This document shows positions 48,432-58,569 of a stretch of DNA of 64,000 bases, piece after piece; the stretch's first letter is position 1, and each line of letters starts with the position of its first letter. The DNA is from Pseudoscleropodium purum (lineage: Eukaryota; Streptophyta; Bryopsida; Hypnales; Brachytheciaceae). The stretch is taken from NCBI GenBank assembly GCA_963969395.1, contig OZ017797.1:1984001-2048000 (forward strand), read 5' to 3'. The position numbers and the translations under genes were made by a program. The notes under the pieces were generated by a model. The model ran no database searches. It was not told where the DNA came from and was given only the letters and a program-made list of their open reading frames with translations.

Positions 48432-51400
48432 GAGGGATTATTCCTGCATCTTTAGGTTCTTCTGTACACAACCATGACATTAGGCTAATCCAGATTGGTG
48501 TCTGCTTTAGTTAATGATAGAATTAATAGACTGTCCTGCTCCTTCGCGAGGTTCCTGCTTTGCTGCTAAACAGGTCTTTTTGCTTAAGCGAGGGAGCTGC
48601 TCAGGTCAAAATTAGTTATGAAATCAGTGCCCCTCTGATGGTGTCACGAACTGAAACTGTAGGAATTATGGATTGATTCTTTTCCACCACGGAAACAAAA
48701 GACTTTACAATGAGCAATCTGAACGCGTCACGTTATTCACCTTCATTTCTTCGTTTTCCTCAGTTGTTTCAAGTTTAAGTCCGAGATCAATCCTCGTGCT
48801 TTGACTACTGGACCCCAGATTGGTTCATAGCTTCAGAGATTTTGAATATTGGACTTTAAAAAACACAAAAACAGTGGCGGTTTATATAACGTGGTGTTAG
48901 TTTTGAGATGTTCAGAATGCTGTTTGTTCAAAGCTTGTTGAATCCTCAGCTATGGATAGTGTCAATCACGTACTCAGACTAAGAATCTCATGAATGGATC
49001 AACGCTGCCCAAACCTAAAAGTTTGAATCCAGCAGAGGGTTCCGTGCAGTCAAAGCTAGCCTGTTTTCAATGATTCTTTTCAATGATTCTTTTTAACCCT
49101 TAAAGGACAGATTGGTGACTGTGGAAATCATCTGCTTTGGTCCCGCGTGAATTGCCTCGGCTTTAAAAAATGCAAAAGCACTCACTGGAAGTCAAAGTAT
49201 TGTAGAAAGTCTCCTCTTTTCACACAATTTCAAAGATGACTAGTTGCACTTCTCTCTTGTGTGGAGAGATCCTTTGTCATCCATTGGACAATAAACGTCC
49301 TCAACATTGTTTATAGGTTAAAGTGGCTCTAAAACTTTATAGGTTACTACACTTGGGTACAACCACATTCAAAGGCAATTCTTTTCTCATCTTGCTTATA
49401 ATGTACATTTCAGAACATCTATAATATATACTTTAAACTTCTTTGTGTTTTCATGTGATTTCCAAAAAAAAATACTTAAATGTGTTTATAAATCTCTTTC
49501 AAACAAGACCCATTAAACTAAGTATTCCATAACATTTACAAGTACCATTGGAATGTAAGAGTTATAAAGATGGTTTAGAATCTTTTCCATACTTATCAAA
49601 CTTTGTACATTATTGTATTTGTATCATTGTATGCAATTTCTTGTAATAGAACATGTGATATTGAGATTTCAAAGAGAGTTTTTCATTCATATTCTAGACT
49701 TGATAAAGATTAAAGGATTCAATATTAGAGAAAGTAATAAAGGTCACATATACCAATAGAAATATACAATGGATATTTGGAAACATAGTATTCATAAAGG
49801 ATTCTTTATGTCCCTTTGCTTCCTTGCTTTTGAAGGAATACACTCTCTTATATATTTTGCAAACTATTTGAATTCAAGAATTAGTGATGATTGATTGGTT
49901 GAGAAGTTTGCAAAAGATAGGCATGTAGGTCTTATATGCTTGCCTCACAAGCAATATCTAAGAAGATCCAACTATTAATATAAGACCAATTAGATGAAAC
50001 TAGAGTTGAGGCTCTTGGATTAAAACTAGTCACTTTTGAGGAAAAATAAATAATCTTTCTTATTTTAAATCACATTTGTAAGAAATATTAGATGGTTGAG
50101 ATAAATCAATAGGGTGATCATTATCTATGGATAATATAGGAAAAATTCCAAGTTTTCTTGAACATTTGTAAGTCATTTAGATAAAAGAATTTTTTGTACA
50201 TTGTTAAAAAAATACATGCATGTTTGCCTAATATGCTTAATTGAATTTAACTCTAGATGGATGGTTTATATGACAAAAAATATCTATTTTTTTGGAGATG
50301 GAACTTGCTAGTATAAGCCTTTCTATGTATGAAAAACATTTTGGACAATTTTTTTTCTATTGATACTTTGTTTGAAGAAACCATTTGGTTTCTATTATTA
50401 AATTTTGGTTTCTATCTTCTTAAACACTACAAACTCACTCCATCCCCAAAATGATCTTGTTGGACAAAATGTTCCAAAATAAAGCTAAAAATAGCATTTC
50501 CAAGATCCGTTTTGCATAGTAAGTAGAGTTTGATGTAGTCTTAGTGTCCTGAAAACTTTTAGTTCTAGAGCTCTTTTCAAAGTGTAGTTTTGTAGTATTG
50601 AAAAGTGAAATTTTGGGGGCATTTTCAAATAGTACTACAAGGCATTTAATTGTTGAGTGAAAATTTGTCATTTTATCGGTATTTAATATGGGCCTAAGAC
50701 CATGTGTGAACCTTTGTTTTGCCTCCTAAAGCTTCATCTCCTTCAATCGGACTATATGCAAAAAGATACAAAAATTAAAAACGAGTAATGTTGATTGACC
50801 CCTTCAATCATTTCATTTGTTGTTCAATTGATGATTGCATGGATGGAGGGGAACTACTACTTGGAGTTGTTTTGTTGGTCTTAAATAGCAATCAAAAGCC
50901 AAATCCGCCCCAATTTGCAACACTATAAGTAGAACAAGATCATTTGGAGACTAAAAATCAAGGTCAATAGGAAGGTCATTATGGGACGGAGGAAGTATTA
51001 TTTTCTTACAATTTGGGTATACCTCCATGCCAAGTTTTATTTCTAACTATATGTTTAAATTTTAGGCCATGTATTATAGTCTCGAAGAGCTATAGATTTA
51101 TACAATTTCTATTCTAGTAATCGTACTTAAGGCATTTGGTACTCTACACACTAAGGTGATTGAGCTTTCTAGTCTATATTAGATTGAGTAGCTTTTTAAA
51201 GATGAGATTCCAACAAAGAAATAGTAAAGTATATTTTAGATTGCACTCAAAGGAGTCTTGTTTGTACCTTTGTAGCAAAAGAGATTTTCACTATTTTTAG
51301 TCTCCTTGTAGACCATATGTATATGTTCAATTAAGAAATATATCCCCTAAAATTATTTTGATTCTAAATGTGTTTTTATTATTGCAAAATTTTCATCTAT

Positions 51401-51578
51401 TTTGAGGGTTTTTTTTGATAAAAAGTGCTTGCAAACACTTTTAGTATTTTGTGTCATACTACATACTTGATTTGTTTTCTCTTACAACTTTTGAGGTCTA
51501 GATCAAGTAGACCAAAATTTATTGTGAAGGTGGAATGTTACCTTCCCATTATAGGCTTTAGATTAAAGAAAAAAATAT
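48432..51578. other. 3' UTR of the cotransporter, then intergenic DNA
   Basis: The first several hundred bases keep gene-like composition and probably hold the 3' UTR; no unambiguous polyadenylation signal chosen. From about 49,300 it is AT-rich. A lone ttaacccttaaaggac at 49095 resembles the left end of the TTAA elements without a clear partner. No gene seen. Confidence 0.45.
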
Positions 51579-51582
51579 TTAA

Positions 51583-52185
51583 CCCCTAAAGAACTAGGGT
51601 GTTTGAATATAGCTCTTGTTTTTTTAACTAACTCTTGTAACAAGTATAATTCTTCATTTATGTGGAGTAATCTCAATGATCACCATCATTGAGATGAAAG
51701 AAGACTTTTGTATCTTTTCCAAAGACAAAAAGATCAACAACTTTGTGCAATTTTTGTAAAAAATGTCATTGTTGCTAAGATTGATGAAAGATGTTCAATT
51801 AGGCAGTACTTTGTACAATATAAATGCTGAAATTGGAATGTTGGAATCAAAATGCTCAATAGTAATAAAAAAAATTGTGATTTTTTTCCCATAGGAATAT
51901 ATCATCATGGTTTTGATGATATATGATCATGGTTGTGAAATTTTTTTCAAATCATTTTGAGTTGTGAAGTGATGGCCCCAAGTAACTTCTCCATTCTCAA
52001 AAAAATCACCGAAAAGTACATCAACATGATCATTTCTTGATCAGATTACACTATTACATTCATCATAAAATAACATCTAGAGACTCTCTATTATCCATGA
52101 ACTATTAGTGAGGTTCACATTTTGAATTTCCGACAATTACAATTGATTATAGAAGCCACATAGTGGCTGTATGGTCCTTTAGAAA
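51583..52185 (+). mobile_element. TTAA-flanked piggyBac-like element, copy F
   Basis: TTAA at 51579-51582 and 52186-52189. Left end cccctaaagaactaggg; right end ggtcctttagaaa. 603 bp, non-coding, the shortest of the set. Confidence 0.6.
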
Positions 52186-52239
52186 TTAAAAGAAAATTTT
52201 ACAAATTTGTCACCCTTTCAATTTTCGTGATTTTTGAGA

Positions 52240-52268
52240 CCCACCCCCACCCACCCCCACCCACCCCC
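52240..52268 (-). other. C-rich tract, G-quadruplex motif on the minus strand
   Basis: Six runs of three to five C separated by single A residues. The complementary strand has six G runs with one-base loops, an ideal quadruplex pattern, in AT-rich surroundings. Confidence 0.8.
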
Positions 52269-52911
52269 TAAAAAAAATAAAATAAGAGTGCATTTTTATA
52301 GTGGGAACATCCAAACCATTAGTTTAAGCAATTCATCATAATTGAAGGCAATTTTTTCCTAAAAATAATATTTTTGTAGTATTGGCAAGTGAAAGTCATG
52401 AATTTTTTTAAATAGATTTAGTGGATGTAGTATGTAATTTCTATGATTTTTCAAAGTGTTGGCTCCCTAGACCACTAAATCTATTCGATAGGTGTACCCT
52501 AAATTGATATCTACAAAAATCAGTTGTCAACAAATAAAACTAAAATATGTGTCTTTCAAATGAGTTAGTGAATTAGAATATAATATTCGTAGGACACTTT
52601 AATGGACACTTATAGACAGATTTGGTAGCAATCTAGGGGCAAAGATGGAAATAGGTATTTCTACCTTAGAACAAAAATATAAATGCGCAAGAGTCCAATT
52701 GTCGGTAAACCATTTTAGGAAAAGACCCCCAATATCCACGGCACCGAATCCAAATCTGCCACCTTGCATCCCAGATATCTCCGCACTATTTGCTGCAAGA
52801 GTCCGTTGACAGAGCCCGCCAGTTTTTCCTCTTCTGTCTGCATTCCAAGGACATGCTTCGTCAACATCAACAATCAATAAAGGTAGAAGTAGGTTACCTA
52901 TTTAAGATAAC
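52269..52911. other. Intergenic DNA
   Basis: A 92-codon minus ORF (52599-52877) sits in a slightly GC-richer patch with no recognised domain. Nothing else. Confidence 0.4.
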
Positions 52912-52915
52912 TTAA

Positions 52916-53772
52916 CCCCTTAAGGACTTGATTCATTGTAAAATGGTCAAACTTTTTATCTGCGCTACTTTTAGCCTTTTCAATAGTGTTCAAACAATAA
53001 TATGATATTTTTACTACTTGAAACTCTGAATTCTTTATCACTTTGAGAAATTGCAATATGTTTCGTGAAAATTTGTAATTGTTATCATTTTGGTTGCAAA
53101 AGATGAACATAAATGAATAAAAACAGCAAAAACAATCCAAATTATTCAAAATTTTCTGGGGAGGTAAAAATAGAAATAGAAATCAGCATGAAAAATTTTC
53201 AATTGGTTATTTTATTTTTTACATCCAAAATACCCATAGCAAACACCTTGAAGTCAAATTTGACTATCAAAGCAAATTTATCCTTTCATTTAATTGATAT
53301 ACAAAAAAGATTATATTTTTTGCTAGTAGAAAAATAAATTTTCTATTTATCTTCTATTTTTCAATAATTTTGAAAGAAAAATAAAATTATCATGATTTTT
53401 CAAAGCTAAAGGTGGAAATAAATTTATATCAATTACAATATATATTAGAATAATCTATAATTTTTACTATAACTGAAGAGTCGAATGAAAAACATAATTT
53501 TATAATGTAAATTGAAAACACATTTAAAAAAAAGAAAATATGAATGAAAAGCACACCATATTGTGTTATTTGGATTTTAATATAGGGAGCTTTCAATTGC
53601 AATAACTTTTTCAATTTTTGACATTTTTCAAAACTTTAAAATGGAATAGGAACAAAACTTGTCAAGCTTAGTTTTCTTAGTTGAAATCAAATTCTAGAAA
53701 TAGTAATTTTAAAAGTTGTAATCGAGGTTGACCAAGGCACATCCACCCTTTGGATGCATACACGTTTAAGGG
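52916..53772 (+). mobile_element. TTAA-flanked piggyBac-like element, copy G
   Basis: TTAA at 52912-52915 and 53773-53776. Ends ccccttaaggacttg and, inverted on the right, cccttaaacgtg. 857 bp, non-coding. Its right TTAA is also the left TTAA of copy H. Confidence 0.7.
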
Positions 53773-53897
53773 TTAACCCCTAAAGTTCCTTCACAATGTT
53801 TTCACCAATTGAAAAATATTCCAAAACTGCCATTTCTAGTACAAGTATCACATTATTATAAATAACAGATATAGTGTAATACTACCTACACAACCAT

Positions 53898-54638
53898 TTG
53901 AAAGAGAAATCATGTGGCTCTATCAAAGATACAAATATGAAAAAAGATCCAACACAACCCCCACTTAGCACATCACAACATACCCTTCCTCAAAGTATCC
54001 TAAATTTCACAACAACATTCAATGTATCACATTTATACTTCTCCTCACCTATTACTTGTTCCACACAAATCACACAATTTTACTCTACATTTGAAAGAGG
54101 CAAAATATTTGGTTCACTAAACAAAACCTTCAAATACAAAAGGAAAGATATTGGCTTTGCACACCCACACAATGAGACAACCCCAAAAGCATCACATTGG
54201 GCAAGATTAGTAGCCAAGCATGATCAAAACATTGCAACCATACTAGTCATACCAGACATAAATTGGTACCAAAACTTTTCTCCATATACTGGACCATTTG
54301 ACAATATACATGTTATTGTCCATTTTGTTGTAGCCACAATTACATATGAAAAGCTAACAATTCCCCTCGAACTAAATAAACGACCACATATTGAACCTCT
54401 TACAATACATATTTTATGTATACACCACCCAAACCATAATATTGGCCCACCCAACCAAATAAACTCTCTCACATCAATTCTTCAACATATGCAAATATCG
54501 CAATACCATATACAGATCATCCCTCAGACACCTAGTAATGTAAATGTGAAAAAAACACCAATTGGAATAAACTCACTTATAAACCAACTACAATTCAACA
54601 AGTATACATACGCCACCATTACCAACATACACAATTAA
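53898..54638 (+). pseudogene. Retroelement ORF, N-terminal domain of unknown fold (246 codons open)
   Basis: Contains GFAHPHNETTPKASHWARL, TILVIPDINWYQN and SPYTGPFDNIHVIVHF. The pattern of a short HPHN-type motif, a helix, then a VIPD..W strand loosely recalls Dam-like adenine methyltransferase domains (NPPY..LLP), but I am not confident. It reads collinearly toward the RNase H segment that follows. Confidence 0.4.
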
Positions 54639-54669
54639 CCCCCAATTAAAATTCCCATCGCAATACAAG

Positions 54670-55092
54670 TACTACACAAATGGATCATTTTTGCTACCTA
54701 AACAACATGTAGATGGTCATTCCGTATGCAAAAAAACAAGATACGATTTCTACAACCCATAGAAGAAATCCAAATCTCTAAAAGACTACCCCACCTACAA
54801 ACTTGTTTTAGAACTGAGCTAATGGCTATACATAAAACACTACTTTTAATCACTACAAGATATCCACACAAACCAGCACACACATTCATTAACTGTCTAA
54901 ATTGTATAGACATACGTAATACACAATTAAAACATATTACGTTACACTGCAATCATGCAAATAAAAACATATTAAAATCTATGGTAGTAATGCTTCAGAG
55001 TTGAATACAAATCACAATAATTTCCAAAATCAAAGCCCATATTAATATTGTAAGTAATAAATATGCAAATAAACTTGCTGAAAACGGTACAA
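54670..55092 (+). pseudogene. RNase H domain, degenerate
   Basis: YYTNGSF is the RNase H start (normally YTDGS; the catalytic Asp is Asn here). TELMAIHKTLLL is the ELxAI helix with the catalytic Glu. NCLNCI is the TDS strand. After a frame change near 55000 comes ISKIKAHINIVSNKYANKLA, equivalent to VKAHxGxxGNExADxLA. A stop after YNP and several frameshifts make it non-functional. Some non-LTR retrotransposons carry RNase H in this form. Confidence 0.7.
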
Positions 55093-55433
55093 CAAAAGAA
55101 TTCAAATTTGCCTCAAAACCATATGAATTTGCACACACTACGCTATTCTATTACCAAAAAGACAAATGGCCAAGCCTAGCTTACATGCATTCAAACATAC
55201 ATCAACAAACACGACCATGCAAAAAACACAGAGGTATTGGCACAAAGATTTCCTAACATTAGCAAATGGACACTCAATCTTGATATAGATAACAACCTCT
55301 CTAATGAATTTTGGTCTAACTCTAAAATAACAAATTCACAAAAAAAAGATTGCTAAAATTTTGCATTGGCCAATGTATAGGAAATGCTAGAAAACAACTA
55401 TTTTTTAGCATAGAAAGATTTTCATCAATCACA

Positions 55434-55490
55434 TGTTCTATATGCAGATCACAAGATATAGACACATGACTCCATGTACTTCTAAAATGC
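55434..55490 (+). pseudogene. Zinc-binding motif downstream of RNase H
   Basis: CSIC, then a conserved ..TxLHVLLKC, with Cys-x2-Cys, His and Cys spaced as in the zf-RVT-type motif that follows RT or RNase H in plant non-LTR retroelements. The Trp codon of TWLH is a tga stop. Confidence 0.55.
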
Positions 55491-55595
55491 AATCAATAAC
55501 ATATCCATGTTCTTAGAGTCAAAAGAGGTAACAAGGCAATATGGAAATTAAGAAAGCTAATAGTACTCAACAATAATACTAGATATTATACCCTA

Positions 55596-56108
55596 ATGAT
55601 TGCAGGTACATTCAACAACAACCTACAAGAAAATATCGTATCCTCATGGCTCTTATCTTGCTCTTGCTCTTGCTCTTGCAAAAGACAAAGAAGCCACTAT
55701 AACACTAGATTCAAACGAGACATCCTGCATGTCAAAAGACTCCACTACCAAAATAATCCACCAACTAATCTTGATAACAATCTTACTATACAGTTCATAG
55801 AATTCACATACACTAATGATAGATTCTTGCAAATAACAATAAATAACAAAATCCAAAAATACCAACCACTAATCAATAACATCATGGCCCAAGGATGGAA
55901 TGTTGACCCATTTATCGCATTAAAGCAAGAAGCTAGAAGAACAACACATGCTCCATCAATTAAAATCCTTGAAACTAAACTCAAACTACCCAAAGTTGCT
56001 TTAAAACACACTTTTAAAACAATCAATACAATTACAATACAATATGTTGGATCTATCATCCTTCACAAAAGAAAAATAGAAAAAAATCAACCACTTCCAA
56101 TAGAATAA
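55596..56108 (+). pseudogene. Retroelement C-terminal segment (170 codons open)
   Basis: Open frame continuing the retroelement coding chain, with INNKIQKYQPLINNIMAQGW and ETKLKLPKVALKHTFKTIN. It has a serine/cysteine-rich insertion from a (ttgctc)n hexamer run at 55655-55678. I do not recognise the domain. Confidence 0.4.
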
Positions 56109-56284
56109 TATATTGTATTAACATCACTTTCCATTGTACATATAATGCATATCCACTTACCTTTTAACCTAGTTACTTTGAAACTAGTTACTTGTAACTA
56201 AAGTGGCTATTCTTGAAAGGGAAGAGTGGTTTTGCACCAATGGCCCTTGATCTATTGGACATAGGCTCATTATTGTTACGAACA

Positions 56285-56594
56285 AATGGCAAATTTCATT
56301 AAAATGGCGGTATTCTATTAATTTGGCACTTTTGGAAGTTCAAAATACACATTCTGAACCATTTTTTTTTAACTAGGATCTATATGAGTACTAGATTTTT
56401 AAATCTACAACTCTCTTAGATATCTGAAATCTATAATAGTCATAGATTTTTCAAACTGCTCGATCTAATATCTATGCTGGTCATAGATTTTTGAAATCTA
56501 AAAGAGACCTAGATGTTAGCAATGTATACTTGTCCTGAATGTCAAGGTGTGAAAATGGCATATGGAATACTGCCATTTTAATGAAATTTGCCAT
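56285..56594. mobile_element. 310 bp MITE inside the nested retroelement
   Basis: Terminal inverted repeats of about 30 bp: left atggcaaatttcattaaaat (56285) and right attttaatgaaatttgccat (56575-56594), extended inward by ggc(g/a)gtattc. Internal catagatttt(t)(c/g)aaa repeats. No ORF; no convincing target duplication. Confidence 0.75.
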
Positions 56595-57404
56595 ACATAT
56601 ACTTTATTCAAGCTGGCCTTCTTAAAGGCCCAGAGGTTTTATCTATCTACAAGTATCAAATTTTAGGACAAAAAAACCATTTTTGGACACATGTAATCAT
56701 ATGATCTTGTAGTACACTAGTTTGAGAGGATGTGGAAAAAATTTCAGAAATTTCCACCATGTAGATTACAAAATATATAATAATTTAGTGTTTGAAGTTA
56801 CAACAAGAAAAAAAATTGGCCTTGCAAGAACCTAAGCAGCTGCACTTTACAAGGCCACATTTGTATGAAAAAATGCTTCAAATGGTGGTGCTTCTTTGGA
56901 TTCATTCTTCAAAGCAAGTTGGCTATATGCTTAAAAAAATTCACATCATTTGAAATAGTATAACATATAGCAAAAAGTTTATAAGTAGAAAGAAGTAAAG
57001 GATAATTCAAGATACTAAATTGTTAAGAATTTACTTATTGAACTAAAAAATTCCAATCCTAATAGTTGTAATATTGTAAAAAAAAATCTACATCTAATAA
57101 TTTTATTTTTTCCAAAAATATTGAAAATTGAGTTAAATAATGGACTTCAAAGTTTATTTTAGAGTAAAGCATCTATAGCTGTCCACAAACTAAAACTCCT
57201 CATAATATTTATTTCATTGATCAAAACAAAATGATTCAAAGCTTTCCATATGTATATAAATCTAAGAAACCCATTTCAAAATTTTATTTTTGAAAAAGTA
57301 ATTTTTTTAATCTTTTTGAACTACTTGGCTAAGAGAAAAAAACACATATCCTATATAACTTTTTAACCATGTAGTCAAAAGTTATGAAAATTGATGGATC
57401 TTGA

Positions 57405-58442
57405 CCTTTAAATTTTTTTGGGATCCAAAATGGATTGATCTATTTTTAGGATAGCCATTTTTGAATTTTAAAATATAAATAATCACTTGAATTTGGACTC
57501 ATTTTCAAGAGGATCAACTTGGTTATTTAGTGGCATTTTTAGATTTAGAAGAAAAATCAATATTGAATTTACAAAAAATTCAAAGCATAGGTGGTCTTGG
57601 AGCTATAGCAAAGGAAACTTTAGCAAATGGAGTGGAGGCATGTGTTCATGGGAGGGCATGATCAAAATCGTACTACTTGATATCAGCAAGGTTAGATTCA
57701 ACCTTTGGGATGGGAAAGAGGTGATTGAACAATGTTGATGCTTGGAATTATAATGAGTTCCTTGTGGAGACGTTTTATGATCTTTTTCAATGAGTTGCCC
57801 GATAGTAGATTAGACTTGGAGTGGCATTGCCCTCTCTCTTTCTTTAACTATGTTTGATATGTGGGTACAAACAACCATTGGAATACACATTTTGCACTCA
57901 AATTTGAGCTATTTTTCAAGAAAAAAATCCTCAATATTGTGTCTTTTCTTGTGTTCCTTCCCTCTACCATATTTAATCTTGAAGTTGGTTCCACATTTGT
58001 AACAGATCTTCTATTTCTCTCATAATTTTTTTAATTTAACAATGAAGTGGTCACTATTGCAAGACCATTTTTTCACTCATTTTTGGTCCTAAAAATACAA
58101 GACCTATTTCCATGCATGTGGAACATACTTGGTTACTTTAAAAATGAGCATAGGATGCCAACTTTTTAAAATGTTATGTGTCTAAAAGAGCTAATCAAAA
58201 TACAATTTTGACTATTCCAAAATATTGATATCCTTGTAGTCCCTTTTACTTTTATGTTATAATTTGTAGTCTATAACTTGGATTGAAACCAAACTTTATA
58301 GAGATAATAAAGACTTGGCTTTCTATAAGATATTGCTGTTAATTTTTTCTAAAAACGACTCATTGTACTTTGAACTTCAATTCTTTGTAACTTACAAAAT
58401 TGAGATCCAAAACACCTTCAAAATGGCCAAAAAATTTAAGGG
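57405..58442. mobile_element. TTAA-type element, copy J, nested in copy H
   Basis: Left TTGA (57401-57404) and right TTAA (58443-58446). The left end cctttaaatttttttgg is inverted on the right as cccttaaattttttgg. 1,038 bp; an 83-codon ORF inside has no known motif. Removing it rejoins two pieces of copy H. Confidence 0.65.
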
Positions 58443-58569
58443 TTAAAGAAAAACCTAATACCCATCTTGTGTAAAAATTTCAAAGGAACAAAATAAAAAT
58501 TCCATTTGTAGAAAGGTGCCCCAAATTGTTATGTTGCCAAAATACGCATCTTGGTCCTTTAGAAATAAA

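Larger units (their letters stand above)
53852..56643 (+). mobile_element. Decayed retroelement fragment nested in copy H
   Basis: The insertion of about 2.8 kb is bounded by a direct repeat tacaagtatca at both junctions (left ends 53851, right starts 56644), interpreted as an 11 bp target duplication. It holds a chain of coding remnants on the + strand: an unrecognised N-terminal domain, RNase H, a zinc motif and a C-terminal segment. No RT motif or LTR seen. A non-LTR retrotransposon origin is most likely. Confidence 0.6.
53777..58565 (-). mobile_element. TTAA-type element, copy H, split by two later insertions
   Basis: Three pieces, 53777-53851, 56644-57404 and 58443-58565, together match copy D in order (ccctaaagttcctt; catttttggacacatgtaa; aaggccacatttgtatgaaaaaatg; gttatgttgccaaaa.acg; ttggtccttt). 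They sum to about 950 bp against 922-924 bp for D and A. Right flank TAAA is a decayed TTAA. Confidence 0.75.

Noticed and set aside
49091..49330. Possible further TTAA element starting ttaacccttaaaggac
   Set aside because: The only candidate partner (tttataggttaa near 49312) is a poor inverted match.
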